A stretch of 64,000 nucleotides of DNA from Magicicada septendecula (lineage: Eukaryota; Arthropoda; Insecta; Hemiptera; Cicadidae): NCBI GenBank assembly GCA_034769895.1, contig CM068367.1:117102573-117166572 (forward strand), read 5' to 3'. How positions within the stretch are numbered: the stretch's first letter is position 1; each line of letters opens with the position of its first letter. A program made the translations under genes and the position numbers. Positions 26,046-38,067 of this stretch are shown here, in pieces. The notes under the pieces were generated by a model, which was not told the DNA's origin, did no database searches, and saw only the letters and a program-made list of their open reading frames with translations.

Positions 26046-26449
26046 TAATTGTCTAGAAGTTTCTCGTCAACATTACACTACAGTGATCTTCGCTTAGCTG
26101 TAGAAATACAGTGCGCTCTAGTCCAGAGAGGAGTTCCGCGACTGTTATACAGTGTACTGGATGCGACCAGTTATGTGCTAAATACGATTGACAGCAGATT
26201 ATTTTCGCGAGAGACAGCAAGTGGTATTGAATGGATTAGTGAAATTTATTCGACTGGGTGACATGTTATTTGTGGTGTATAGTCAGTTCTCACGAACTAT
26301 GTAACTAGAAGACTTACTGTAATACAAGCAAGATTGTTTTACAGATGTGTTAAACAAAATTGTTCGGTATTCATTTCATTGGTGTTCAATAAATGAATAC
26401 TTTATTCCGCCGAATAGAAATTTACAGAAAAACAAATACGTATACATAC

Positions 26450-26745
26450 GCGTTCGCGCGCGTGTTTGCTGTGCAATGCGTTTATTATGGAGTACAAACG
26501 CCAGCAGCTCTTTGGCATGTTTACACACATATATTTATACTCTCACTTAACTTGTAAAGGTACTTGGTAACAACGTGATATTTCCACCATTCATGGAGGC
26601 GTTCTCTTTTGATAAGCTGTATCTAATTTTGACTGCAGCTTTACGTCACAGTGATGTCATCACTCGCTCAGTGAGTTTAAATAAACCGACTACGACATGT
26701 AACTACTCGTCTTACTCACAGGTTGTTAAAAATTGGAAAAACTGA
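26450..26745 (+). repeat. Repeat family D, copy 1
   Basis: Colinear with 46160-46460: a GCGCGCGTGT start, GTACAAACGCCAGCAG, TTGTATCTAATTTT-type and TTTACGTCACAGTGATG blocks and a CAACTACGACA-type block near the end. Both copies start next to GC/GT alternating sequence. Non-coding. Confidence 0.7.
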
Positions 26746-27364
26746 AAATACGTATAATTTAATTCTTATCTCTTGTTTGTCTTCCCACAAGCGTTACGTA
26801 TATTCACAGTCTCGGTGATAATGCTTATAATATTAATATTGAAGTTCCTCAATTATATCAACCGCTGATGTTGCAAGGATACTTGAGAAAATAACTCTGT
26901 TATATGTGAACCCTGCCAGTAAAACATGTTCGGAACGTTACAGACCACTACGCTAGCTTCCAAAGTGCCTCATCACCTTGTCCACAATGTTATTTCTGTT
27001 CCATTATAAATATTACAACATTCGACGACGCGTTTTAACAGACATTACTTAACATTTTTCCTTGCAAACTTTTATGGTTTCGGTAACAAGAACACTGGGT
27101 TTCGATTTAACAAGTGTCGTTTTATTTATTTCAAAACCAAACATTTCGTCCACACTGCGATGAAGCAACATCAGTAATCCGTTGTCACATCACTATTTGT
27201 CACAACGCCGCTTCCTCACACCATGTTCGTTATCTGCTGTTGATCGATTCCTTTTTACCCGTTACTCATCTCCTCATTCTTCTGGATCTCCTTTGATTTT
27301 TCAACTAGAGTTTGATGGCTTAATCATTTTAATTACCTGGTTGTAATATCTCATATGAAACTGA

Positions 27365-27815
27365 TATGATTGGGATAGTAAGCTAACAAAACTTAGACGC
27401 ATCTGTGGAACGATTCATGGGTACCTGAAAAATAAAACACGGAAGGTTAACCGAATAAAATTTTATAAAACTGTGGCTGTCCCAACATTCCCGTATGCTA
27501 GTGAGACATGGACTCTTGGTAAAAGGGACGTGCAGAGGATTCAGGAAGCCGAAATGAAATTTCTAAGAAGACGCAAGGTTGTTCTCTATTGGATCGGAGA
27601 AGGAACGAGGATATTAGATGCGATTTAAACAGTGTATCATTGCACCAGAAGATTGAATACCTTCATTTGGCATGCGATTGATCACTTGAATCGCATGCCA
27701 AATATCCTGTGGCTGCCTTGGGTTATCACCCTACTGGGAAGACCGAGGAGGAGATGGGTTCCGGAACAGTTCTAAGGCCTAGTCCTTGGAGTGATGATGA
27801 TGATGATGATGATGA
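27365..27815 (+). pseudogene. LINE 3'-end remnant with (GAT)n tail
   Basis: The translation reads LRRICGTIHGYLKNKTRK, IKFYKTVAVPTF.YASETWT and EAEMKFLRR, then after a stop NRMPNILWLPW and GRPRRRWVPEQ, ending in about eight GAT units (27790-27815). This is the same C-terminal layout as the 9.8-kb and 34.4-kb copies. An inverted duplication, ATTTGGCATGCGATTGATCA and its reverse, sits at 27665-27703 inside the copy. Non-functional. Confidence 0.75.
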
Positions 27816-28209
27816 GTTTGATGGCATTAGTAGATTTCCATATCTCTGTGCCTTTTTAGAAACGTTTATCCAGCTCCTAAAATCTGTTGGATTATATAGG
27901 GAATATTTCGTTGCGTCCTTAAGTTTATTTGCATATCTTACTAAAGAGTTGGCTCAAGGTCCCAAACCTTCAGTTTTACATCGTACAACATTTACTATCT
28001 CGCCTGTCCTTCTTGCAGTGTACCCAGAGTAGCTTCGGTATTCCTTGACAATATCCTGTCTTTCGTATACAGTTCTGCGTCCCATTCATTACAGTCTTAG
28101 AATGCGTCTGCAGCCATTCAATTAAAACCTTCTATTCTTTTGCAATGTTCTTATGCCAACTTACAAGTTCCAGACATGCAGTCAACTATTACGGATATCA
28201 ACGTTGTCG

Positions 28210-28440
28210 TCGTTAATACTTTTACTGTATTTGATCTTTTCGTATTTTTGTTATTTTTCTCTTTGCTATTCTGGCTACAACTAAACAATTCTTCTTTTAT
28301 CTTTATTAAAATCAAGGTAAAAAGTGATATCTATTGCAGCTATCCAATCTTATCATTATTTCCGCCAGTTCACCTTCATTTGCGGTGATGATCAGAATTT
28401 CATCGGAATACCTCAGTTATTAACTTTGTAAGAAACATCT
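28210..28440 (-). pseudogene. Possible LINE RT fragment
   Basis: On the minus strand from about 28425 the translation reads LRYSDEILIITANEGELAEIM, close to the (Y/F)ADD catalytic box and following helix of non-LTR reverse transcriptases, with Glu for the second Asp. It runs into stops within 40 codons. Nothing convincing lies on either side, so the call is weak. Confidence 0.35.
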
Positions 28441-28803
28441 GTAAGAGATCTTATAGAACTATGAATCTGTTGACATACAGAAATGGATACTCGTCTTGCA
28501 GCACCAATCGATTATTAGATCCGAAATTACATGTTCTATTAATGAGAAATCTGGTTTGCAAAATACGTATCACTTATGAACATATAAAGACCTATTAATT
28601 ACATGTGTTGTTATGTCGTTAATTAACACTATAAAGACTATTAAGCCCCGAAATTTTATACGATGACCAGAATGACTCGATCCGTAAAAACTTAACACTT
28701 GCCTGTCGCTTTTTAGTACCGGTGTAAATATTGAAAGATTGGTAAGATAATTTTGTATTGTTATTTAAAACCGGAAGCTTAATTACGGCAGATTCGAACA
28801 GAC

Positions 28804-28817
28804 TCCCCCCCCCCCCC
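28804..28817 (+). repeat. Poly(C) run of 14
   Basis: A homopolymer C run lies just left of repeat A copy 2; a second run of Cs followed by (CA)n lies near the right end of that copy at 29170-29196. These runs are prone to assembly and sequencing error. Confidence 0.9.
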
Positions 28818-28834
28818 AGAAGGTCGAAAAAAGT

Positions 28835-29226
28835 TTACGAATTTTGTTAATCTCTTGATTTTTAGGCTCTTTTATTATTTTTCCAGCTGTGTTTTTCAGC
28901 TAGTAACTCTTTTTTAAATATACAGACAGGCTTATTACATAGCATTTGCGTATACGTTTGAAATATGGAATATAGGAAAATTAATTCAGTCAGTAAGTAT
29001 CTTCTGACCAATGTTTTAGTAATGCGTATTTTACTGTGTTATTACTGTTTACTATAATGGGGTTGATTTCAGGGTGTTACTACACGTTTTCAGTACCTTT
29101 AAATATAGTAATGTTGATTAGTCTTAAATTGTTTTTTCTTTTATGACACCGACTCAACCGGACCTCAGACCCCCCCCCCACACACACACATACACACAGA
29201 CAAGGCCAAATTCTAGATATGCCACT
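28835..29226. mobile_element. Repeat family A, copy 2 (uninterrupted short form)
   Basis: Aligns to 1-55 joined to 2229-2530. It contains GCATTTGCGTATAC, AATTCAGTCA, a TAATGTTGATTAGTCTTAAA block and the right end AAATTCTAGATATGCCACT. This copy lacks the 2.2-kb segment present in copy 1, which marks that segment as an insertion, or this copy as a deletion derivative. Confidence 0.65.
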
Positions 29227-29324
29227 CTTTCAAACACTGGAGTAAATTGACGAGCCAATTTTTGTTAGCATTCCGTAAGTTGTTGGTAAGACAATTATAT
29301 ATGTTTTTTCTGTCAGTGTGCAGT

Positions 29325-29665
29325 TTAGTAAGATCTTCTTCTTCTGCAACTTACGGAGTAGGCAATTTGCCTGTTCCGTTTTCACAGAGTATCTCTATCT
29401 CGACCGGTAGTCGTCCATCCTCCACTCTGTCCAGATGCTGTAGCTATTCTCTGCGACATGTCTGGATTCTATCATTTATGGAGAACACCTATAGCTCTTC
29501 TCTAATATCCTCATTGCACAAACGATCCTGTCTCGTGCAATTCTTTGTGCTTCTCAGGAACTTCATTTCCGAAGTTTGCATCCGGTTTTTAATCTTCTTT
29601 GTAGGGATCCACATCCATATAGTAAAACAGGCACTGCCATGGTTTTATAAAATTTAAGCCTTTTC
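29325..29665 (-). pseudogene. LINE 3'-end remnant
   Basis: Read on the minus strand: FYKTMAVPVLLYG, then with a frameshift NRMQTSEMKFLRSTKNCTRQ, an NEDIREEL block, a stop, and a decayed C-terminus. The plus-strand 136-codon frame at 29247-29657 is only the complement of this remnant. It belongs to the same group as the 9.8-kb copy. Confidence 0.65.
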
Positions 29666-29689
29666 TCTTTCCTTGTCTTTTTCCTCAAC

Positions 29690-31242
29690 GAGGTGCAACG
29701 GTACAACCATTAACGGTACTGTGCATTGCCAAAATAAATGAAATAAATAATAAAAATAAATAAATATGAATTAATAAACATGATTCAGATTGCATAAGCT
29801 GTATCGTGGTTAAAAATAGGGAGCGCAGAATTCATGCATTGACTCGCATTCCCGACACACCTGTCGCTAGCGTTGTGTACACGCGTATTTTGTTTGTATG
29901 TGTCAAGCCTGTCCGTTCCTGAAATGTAACCAACCCTTTTCAAGTAGAATAGTTTTATATTTTATTTTAATTATAAGGAAAATATGTACGATAGGGTAAA
30001 ACAAAAGACACCAAAGTGTATAGAAATTAAAGGTGAATAAAGGGTTAAAAGACCGTGCCGATGTGACGAAAAGTGCAATTACTATACGTAAAAAGTGAAT
30101 AGCTCTTTTTGTAATTACAATAAAGAAGTGTAATTTTCGTATAGTAAACATATAAAAATTAGTGATCGATTGAGAATCGAGTGATGTGAAACAAACTTCG
30201 TAATTCGCGAAGATAGGCGAAAATAGTGAATTGAACCAGAGTGGGGGAAGTGGCGCTTCGACAAAATCTGACAAGTTAAAAATTGTTCAGACATGAGTTT
30301 TTGCACGACCTGACTATAAATACCAGGTCGCGCTAAATAAAGTTTCTTCTTCTCGATTCAACCGTTGCCACAGGAGGCTATGTCGGTCGAAGACGCTATT
30401 TTAAAGTTATAGTAAGAGGCACAGGACAAACTGAAGTCCAACCAGAGCAGCAGAGCACATACGAGGAGGTCTATGGCCACACCTGCAGCATATGATGTGA
30501 GGCGTGACGACTCGTAAACCGTACATGCAGTAGAATCCGACCAGAGGACCAAGAGGACACGAAGGACACAGACTGAGGACCAAAGGAGGACGTACGGATA
30601 CCGAGTCAAACGAGGTGATGAAAAACCATTGTAATTCCAGACATTTGAAAGACATTAATTAAAGTTAGAATGAAAGACATTCGACCTGTATTAAAATAAC
30701 TAATTTTACATAAATGTAAAAGCAAAGTAAAATTTAGAATAATATCTCTTGTATAAAATTTAGTAATTGAGAGTAACGTAAATGATAAAAGAAATATTTG
30801 ATTTTTTTTTGGAGTTAACATAATTAATGAAGTCTTTGTTGATAAAGGAGAATGCATATGCAGTAGGAAGTTTTAAAACTAATTAATATTAAAGAGACTG
30901 GAATACAAGTAACTTCATTATTAAAGTAAATTAATCAGAAATTGCAAAAATATGATCACACAATGAGTAAGCCGAGAGCAAAATAAATATTTAATTAATT
31001 AAAATTAGATAATAAGATTTATGTATAACCTGTGTATGTAAATTGTTAGCTATACGTTGTGTACGAAGGAGTCGTACAAACGATATAATAATGAGTAGTA
31101 TTTCTATATGCGAAATGAAAAATTTTGTTTAATAACAAAAATAAATAATGGAACAATTTCAAACTTAAATAACGTATCATCTTCTTGTTACGATTACACC
31201 CATGAATTCAATACATTATATAATTTGTTATGTTATATAAAT
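29690..31242 (+). mobile_element. Long LTR-like unit, family E copy 1
   Basis: Shares order and landmarks with 46523-48015: a GGTACTGTGCATTGC start block, AATTCGCGAAGAT / TGTTGCGAAGATC, CATGA(G)TTTTTGC(A/G)C followed by a CTATAAATA box, AGGAGGCTATGTC / GGAGGCTATGTC, a GGAC/GAGGAC-rich block, an A-rich tail and TTACGATTACAC / TTACGATTATACAC. It is followed at 31243 by a primer-binding-site-like sequence, the expected position for the end of a 5' LTR. No LTR-element coding region follows; the internal part must be lost. Exact ends are uncertain. Confidence 0.55.
30315..30322 (+). promoter_or_regulatory. TATA box inside a 7-bp inverted repeat
   Basis: TATAAATA is centred between CGACCTG (30306-30312) and CAGGTCG (30324-30330), a perfect 7-bp inverted repeat with an 11-base spacer. 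In family E copy 2 the TATA box is at the same relative place (47150-47157) but the flanking inverted repeat is absent. It is probably the LTR promoter. Confidence 0.5.
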
Positions 31243-31327
31243 TGGCCCTGAACGTGGGGCTACACAAATTAAATTATATTACAATGTTTGTGTTGTTATA
31301 TAAATTGGCGCTCCAAAAGCGTGGGGC
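31243..31327 (+). mobile_element. Two tRNA-Lys-type primer-binding-site-like motifs
   Basis: TGGCCCTGAACGTGGGGC (31243-31260) and TGGCGCTCCAAAAGCGTGGG (from 31306, continuing to GGC at 31327) are each preceded by GTTATATAAAT. They match the TGGCGCCCAACGTGGGGC type of primer-binding site used by many retroelements, the first with 3 mismatches in 18, the second with four extra bases. Two motifs about 63 bp apart imply a local duplication. A reversed homologous pair lies at 14351-14441. Confidence 0.55.
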
Positions 31328-31722
31328 TCCACGCATTTAAATTACATTGAATTTTTGAAATTATCTTGTTATAGAGGTTAGTAAGATAATTCTCCAATTG
31401 TGTCGTTATCTGTTGCTGGACTGTTACTTGCTTCGTACTGGACAAGGCCTTTCATTATCTCCACCGATATCAAGTCCTAAACTACGGCCTAATGGAGGAG
31501 ACACCGAGTACTGCAACAAGTAATCACAAAATTGGAATTATGAAAGCGCTAACAAGGTTAACATGACTCGTTGATAATTTTCCATTTGCGTTTTCTACAG
31601 TTTAGCAGTTGATAATATTTTCGTCTGTCTTTCTTTATTGACTGCACGTTTAGGGTTACCAAAAATGTTTTAAACATTGACGGTAAAGCTTGACGGTAAT
31701 TTTAAAACAGCTTTTGAAAAAT

Positions 31723-32465
31723 AAAATATTATCATGTAAACGAATCAGGATTTTTTAAAAACATATGCTATATACTTTACACTATCAGAACCGACAGTCT
31801 AGCTGAAGAAGTCTTTTTACTATTTTAACGGCCAACGACGACAAAAGTCTGCTCACGTTTGACGCCGACGACAACAATGAAAGGTGTTCTTTACTATTCG
31901 TTGAAACGGAGACACGAAATTGTGTAAGCCGTGACGATTTGTACTCGTCAAGCAACGAGCTCTGCTCTCATTCTCACCCACCACCTTTCTGCGGCTCTGC
32001 TTTGCAAATCGGTTATATTATTATTTTTTTTTATTTATATAGGCCTACAAACGTCAACCTTTACTACTGATACATCTATGCGGATACATCTACTGCGCTC
32101 AGGCAGTCTCGTGTCATCAGTTTTTCACGTTGTCTGTGACACATTTTATAGTACATTCAAACGAGAATATCACATATTTCTATGACATGGCACTAACGAA
32201 TAGCTTTGACACTGATCGCCACCAACATAAGACTTGATAGCTTATATCAATAACTGTTTAGAGATAGTGGTATTATTATTTATTAAATAGATTAATTTAC
32301 GGGTTATTCCGTTCTGTGATTTCGTTTGTTACTATTTTGCTAAGCTTTTCAAAACGTCTATTCTGTTGTTAAAAAGTATTTATCCCATGGGAAATTATTT
32401 ACTCTTAAAATGGCCACAAGTAAAGAATTTGAACACACCACCTAAAACACAACGCACACAACTTT
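31723..32465 (+). repeat. Repeat family B, copy 2
   Basis: Colinear with 23757-24486 with many point differences. Landmarks are GTCTGCTCACGTTTGACGCC, a GAGACACGAAATTGTGTAAG block, GATCGCCACCAACATAAGAC and TTTACGGGTTATTCCGTTCT. Frames at 31931-32185 and 32366-32560 are not conserved in copy 1 and are not genes. Confidence 0.75.
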
Positions 32466-32929
32466 CAGAACTCGCTCTGCTCACCGTAAATAACGATTGT
32501 ACTCGTACATTGTTTCTTACTGCACGTATTTATTGCTGTGTCGTTCAAAGCATTTTATAAAAAATTTAATTGCTACTTTAGTAACAAATATTTCAATTTG
32601 TAAAGAATCTATAAATCTCGACTTTTTTCGAGCTTGTTTACAAAAGCGGAGAGTGCTTTAAATTATGTGTCAAATTCATTGTTAATTACCAGTGTTATCA
32701 TCAGTTGATCTCCCTAATGAATTTAACTTTTGCAATATCTTTATTGTAGATGCTCTCTTTAAATCCTTCGTGAATGCTCTTTTACTGATTTCTTAATGTA
32801 ATTTTATGTGATTTTTTAATTTCAAAAAATAATACTACCTAAATTAAAATAAAATATTTTATTCAGAGATGTAAAATTCTCAAAATAGCATTTGTTTTTT
32901 ATTTATTAGTAAATGTTACGAAGAAGGAA

Positions 32930-34245
32930 CGGTACCGTCATATTTTATAGATAGCAGAACTATTATAATCCCAAAGAAAGGCAACGCCTTGGATGTGCTA
33001 ACTAAAGAACAATTTCCGTCCTATCCCACGCTTCTAATATTCTTTTGAACATAGTGAAGAACAGAATAAAAGGGAAAATTTAATTAAATCTAGGAGATCT
33101 CGATTTGGTTTCAGTTCAGGATGCGGAACTAGAAAAGACATACAACCGCTGCGACTGATAAAAAAGAGGAGAATAGAAGTTAACAGTAAGACTTATTTGA
33201 CCTTCATCGACCTGGAAAAGCTTTCGATAAGATTGATTGGGAACACTTATTTCAAGCAAAGAGGAATTTTTTAACTTGATGGGAGAGATAGAAGACTGAT
33301 TTTGAATTTGTACAAACAGCAGAAAACTGAAATTGATATAACCGGCTACAAAAAAAGAAACCAGAATAAAAAGAGGAGTCAGACAAGGATTTCCTTTTGT
33401 CTGTATATTTGTTTAAGTTATTTATTGAAGAGGCTATTACAAGAATGAAAGAAAAAACCAAACGCATTAAGACTAATGGAAGACGCATTCACAGTATCAA
33501 CTTTGAAGGTGGTATAGTAATAATCGCAAACTCTGTAAAAGAAATTAAGTGAATGTTAGGAATATTGTCGGATACCCTATGGAAACTTAGGTGATAGGGA
33601 AAAAGAAAAAGAATGTAAAACTTGATATTAAATTGGGTAATACAGTTTTAGAACAGATTGAAAATTTTTGTTACCTGTGGAGCACCATCACTTGTGAAAA
33701 CAGATATGGGACAGAGATAAAGAGAAGAATACCTATAGCAAAGCAGGCGTTTCAAGACAAAAGAAATTTACTTACAAATTATCACTTAATTTAAGTATGG
33801 GGAGGTAAGGAAAATGTTCGCAAAAACATTTGTGTGGCGTGTCTTAACTTATGGGTGTGAGGTGTGACCCTCAACAAGATAGAAAGGAAGAAGCTGAAAG
33901 CAATGGAAATGTGGGTCTGGAGGAGAACGACGAGGACGAGTTGGATGGATAAGAGAAGTAATGAGTAAGTCCTCGCAGGAGTGAACGAAGATAGATCACT
34001 TTTAAAATTGGTTGGAAGAAGAAGGACAAAATTGATCGGGCACATGTTACCATTAATCAATCAATTCTTAAGTAACATTTTTAAAGGAAATATGTAGGGG
34101 AAAACCGAGAGGACGACCAAGAGCAGCGTTCTATAAGGACATGGGGAAGGAGATGAACTGCCTATAGTACTGCGATTTAAATAGGACAATGATGGAGAGA
34201 GAGAGTGACTAACTCGACAAGGCCTTTAGATGATGATGTAAAATT
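32930..34245 (+). pseudogene. LINE reverse-transcriptase pseudogene
   Basis: Successive frames give IPKKGNALDV, then (F)GFSSGCGTRKDIQPLRLI, then the RT box FIDLEK followed in a shifted frame by AFDKIDWEH (33210-33245), RRGVRQGFPFS, a 67-codon open stretch (33591-33794) with KLGNTVLEQIENFCYLWSTI and a GTEIKRRI block, VWRVLTYGCEV, and the C-terminal RGKPRGRPRAAF. It ends near a short GATGATGATG tail (34230-34240). The gaps, stops and frameshifts make it non-functional. This copy covers more of the RT palm than the other LINE remnants. Confidence 0.75.
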
Positions 34246-34389
34246 CGAGTCAATAGTGATAAGCTCTAATAATAAATATAAAAAATGATAGACTTAAAAT
34301 ATTACTTATACAAGATAACAAAAAATATAAAAAGGCTACATGAATCTGTTGAGACTTTAGCAATAACCCTGTACCTTGATTAAAAGGGC

Positions 34390-35665
34390 TTTGTTTCAGT
34401 TCATGTTAGAGCCTATCAAAAGAATATATTTGATTTTTAAGAACATCATCCAAAGTATTGGAGAGGAAGCCTTATGGTCTCATTCCTTGATGAAGGGAAA
34501 TATCCAGCTTCACCTCCAAGTGATGGGGGATGGGCAACACCTACAGGTGCCTAACGCGGCTCTGGAGACTAAGTGATAGCCGGTATAAGCTGTCCCTCCT
34601 CTACTTGTCATTGTCAAGTAGAGGTTAGGGCACCCTCTTGCCCTTGGGGTGAGAAATTGCCCCTAAAGGCGGATGACCTTCCATTGGTCAACGACGTAGG
34701 ATGTGGGAGGCAAGGAGAAACCACCACATTAAAGATCCTTATAGATATCTCAACAGGGAAAACTGGTCTCTTTAGCCTGGTAAGGCAGCCAGTTTATGGG
34801 AGAACACTCAAACAGAAAATTGGGCTGGACGTTAAGCCTGAAGGTGGCAGCCCCACCATAGTCTTACCCTGCGAATTGCTAGAAACATATCCAGGGAACA
34901 TATTCACTACTAAATTGCCTCAAATAAGGACTCTTAGAATTGGCCTGATTAATTGTGGTGTACGACAAGGATGTCCATTGTCACCTTCTCTTTTTAATTT
35001 ATATATTGACGATGTCACAATCAAAATTGGCTGATGTATCTTACAGAACATTTTAGGATTAATCACTCTACAATTGACACTTTGTTCTTTGCGGACGATC
35101 AGTCTATTCTGTCGGACTCGGAAAACAGATTGCAGATGTGTATAAATCTGTTAAATCGAATCTGCAAAGACCCTGGATTGCAAATACCCACACGTAAGAC
35201 CAAGATGATAGCTTTTCGTGGAACTGATCCCGTACGGGCAAAAATTGTTAAACGGGCAAAACATACCTTGCTGATGTCCTGGAACAAGTTGGCAATTTTG
35301 AATACCTGAGCTACAGTGTGTCTTATAACGCAGGCAACGACGTTGTGAATCAGTTGCATAAGTTCAACCTTATGTGCGGGACCATTAGGCCAACTCTTAA
35401 GTCAGCAAGTATTCTAGGAACACGCCTAAAATTTTACAAGGTAATGGCACTTCCCACACTTCTTTATGGGTCTGAGAATTGGCCAGGTCAGGCCAGTCGC
35501 ATCAAAGCGGCTGAAATGAGATTTCTCAGGCACGTGGCAGGGTATACTCTCCATGATCATAGAAGACGTCCGAGGAAGCGCTGGAGTGACCAGCTCTAAT
35601 CTTTGCCTATTTGAGACCGGAAAAACCATCCTTGGTTTAATCCTTGAAGATGATGATGATGAACG
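34390..35665 (+). pseudogene. Internally deleted LINE with 5' leader, RT core and (GAT)n tail
   Basis: A GC-richer, hairpin-forming leader (34450-34720) is followed by a 153-codon open frame (34573-35034) ending INCGVRQGCPLSPSLFNLYID, the RT motif before the catalytic box. Next comes LFFADDQSILS (FADD at 35088-35099) in the following frame (35034-35309), and then a 93-codon frame (35318-35599) with LKFYKVMALPTLLYGSENW and AEMRFLRHVAGYT. The C-terminus reaches RPRKRWSDQL, and the copy ends in (GAT)n at about 35648-35661. The endonuclease and the first half of the RT are missing between leader and RT core, so this is an internal deletion rather than a simple 5' truncation. It is the least decayed LINE copy here but still frameshifted. 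Confidence 0.75.
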
Positions 35666-37329
35666 TCCAAAGAAATCAAGAGCTGGAATACAATCAAATA
35701 TTTCATTGCAATTTTTGATAGATAACATGATACTTTTCAAATTGTAATCCATTTAATTATTGACAGACTTTTTTCATTCAAACATTACAGCTGTTTGATT
35801 CATGTGCATAAATAATTTCATATATTTAACGCTTCACGTTAATACACATTCTTAGTGTAGGAGGAAATTTATTTTTGGAGGTAATATTATTTTTTCAGTT
35901 GTGGCTCTGTTTCGCATCCCACGTTTTGTTGACTGTTGACCGAATCACTTCTCACTTTTTTTCTCCAATGGTAAACACAAAACATTCCTTTATCTATTCT
36001 ATATAAAACCCTACTTTTCTTTAACACCCTCTAGTAAAATCACTATCAACTGCTTCAATGTTTTTCTCCTTCCCTATTTTATAAACGTTTTAGTAGACTT
36101 CATTTTCAAATAAAGTATTTTCTCTTTTATAAACCAATATTAGAATTATCATATCAGTTATAATCGTATTTCTTTAATTAATCTGAGTATAACTTATGTT
36201 AGATACTGTAAAATTAGATAATTATTATTATATGTTTTAACCATAGATTTAATGTAATTTTGCGCGGACTGTTGAAGTGTATTCCTGGAAACTGTAAGAC
36301 GATGTACACAAGGGAAACGTAATAAGTAATGATAGCATTAGACTTGAGTTGAGAATTTAGTCGTTAATAATAGATCTGAGGAGTTTGCTGCCCAACGTAC
36401 ATAGAAGTGTGCAATCCCAAACGTAAATATAAAAAGACTCATATTGCTTTAGATTTTCATGTTCAGTATTGATGTGTCACTAGCGTTAGAAACTCATCTC
36501 CCACTTGTGCAAGATGTATCTTATCAATACAAAATATGGAACTGACTACCTTCTTTTATTTCTCGTCTGCGCTGCTGATGAGTATCCAACGACGGACAAG
36601 TCTGCGATTAGTTACTGTCGGGGAAAGGTGGACCTACTATAATAGCTAGTCGCTTTGCAGAGTTTTTTCCTATAAAGAATTATTTCTAGACGGGGTTACT
36701 AAACCCCATCAGCCACCTCCCAGCATGATGGCAAGGTTGAAATCTCATGTTGAGAGACTACTGGTGTAAGAAAGCAGCCACAGAAACCAAAATTAGCAAT
36801 GTATAGACCAGGCACATCAGCCGTAGAAAACCCGGTTTTTTTAGGTGACGTTGTCCTCAAAATCAGAGCACTTAGTAGTTTTTAACCGGTAGTCCGCGAG
36901 AAACTCAAAAGTGGTCCATGGAACAACCAAGACGTACAAAAAAGAAAACATGTTCATCTATTGTATGTTATACAGTCTAGCATGAACAAACAGCGCACAC
37001 GGGAGTTAAAGGCGACCGATTCGCTACTATTACAAAAAATAAGTGTAGGCGCTGAGATAACAGTGCCGCCTCCTGGCTGTGAATACCGCAACTGGTGGCG
37101 CGTTGTACTAGCCATGCAACCGTCACATTGCACACAACAGCCGCGCGGTACGCCTTGGTCCTTTCAGGGACTGTTGAGCGGAGGTTTGACTTTTGACAAA
37201 AAATAAGTAAAGAATTCAGCACACGTATAGTTTTGGCCAACATATCTGTGCCGAGTTTTGGAATACTCGGCCCTTTTCCTAGTTAATTATGTGACGGTCA
37301 TTGCGGGGGTTTGTGAATTAATTATTTGA
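35666..37329. other. Interval with no gene recognised
   Basis: AT-rich to about 36500, then more GC-balanced (36540-37260) with two overlapping frames of 81 and 88 codons on opposite strands at 36961-37243. Neither resembles a known protein; a decayed repeat is the likely source. Confidence 0.5.
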
Positions 37330-37548
37330 GCGGAGTACACGCTGTTATCTGCATGCTTTGTTGCCGATCCGTGCGCGCTCTATGAGGAGCGATACGCAGC
37401 GTTTTACTTGTCACTGCTCTGAGCAGTACTCACCAGGCAGCCGAACGCGACGCAGCAACCATTCTCTCTCTTCCGGCGGCCACCAGTTTGATTTTTTTTG
37501 GTCTGCGAAAATCTATCATGACTAGATAAGCGACTACGCGACTCTTCG
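37330..37548 (+). promoter_or_regulatory. CpG-rich segment ending in a consensus splice donor: candidate promoter and first exon
   Basis: This segment is clearly richer in CG dinucleotides than its surroundings (CCGTGCGCGC, GCCGAACGCGACGC and CTTCCGGCGGCC blocks) and ends CTCTTCG|GTAAGTCT, a near-perfect donor site with the GT at 37549-37550. The pattern fits a noncoding first exon. A plausible next exon lies 519 bp downstream. The alternative is a GC-rich repeat with a chance donor. Confidence 0.35.
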
Positions 37549-38067
37549 GTAAGTCTGTTCAAGGTAACTTACTTCTTATTTAATAAAAGAATTGTTATTT
37601 AGCTTAAATTAATGCCGATGCAATGCGACGGGTTAAATTCTGTGTATGCATGTCTTGAAAGTTAACACTGGCTGAGCTAAAGTATTTATAAAGTAATTAT
37701 GGCTGTGTATTTTTCCTAATTATATCATAATAATTTCATTAAAATCAAAGGGGGGCGTAAGAGAATGTTTTATGAACTAAATGTAGAGGTATATGAAACT
37801 GTATATGTATTATGAACCTGTTTAAGTTTGCAACTCATCTCGAAATTGTAATAAGGGTTTATTTAGTTGACGAACTGTCTATAAATACTAGTCTTTTAAT
37901 TCTAAACTTTTTTTTACTGAAGGTAATTTCTGTGCGTTCTTAAAATTTCAAAATTTTCTTTTAATCTGAGCATGTGGTGGTGTGTGAATTATGCTGGAGT
38001 CATGAATATTAGGGGGATCGTGAATTGGGTAACATTTGAGTAATTGTCAATATATATAATTGTTCAG

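Noticed and set aside
29247..29657. 136-codon plus-strand frame, one of the longest in the window
   Set aside because: It is the antisense of a minus-strand LINE 3' end; the motifs are on the other strand.
29903..30274. 123-codon minus-strand frame rich in Phe, Leu and Ile
   Set aside because: It lies inside LTR-like family E and is not conserved in the second copy; its composition reflects AT-rich sequence.
34598..34665. HDV-like ribozyme at the LINE 5' leader
   Set aside because: Hairpins are clear but the required nested double pseudoknot could not be established by eye; kept only as a low-interest finding.
36961..37243. Two overlapping frames of 81 and 88 codons
   Set aside because: They oppose each other, lack a recognisable domain, and no splice or promoter context supports either one.
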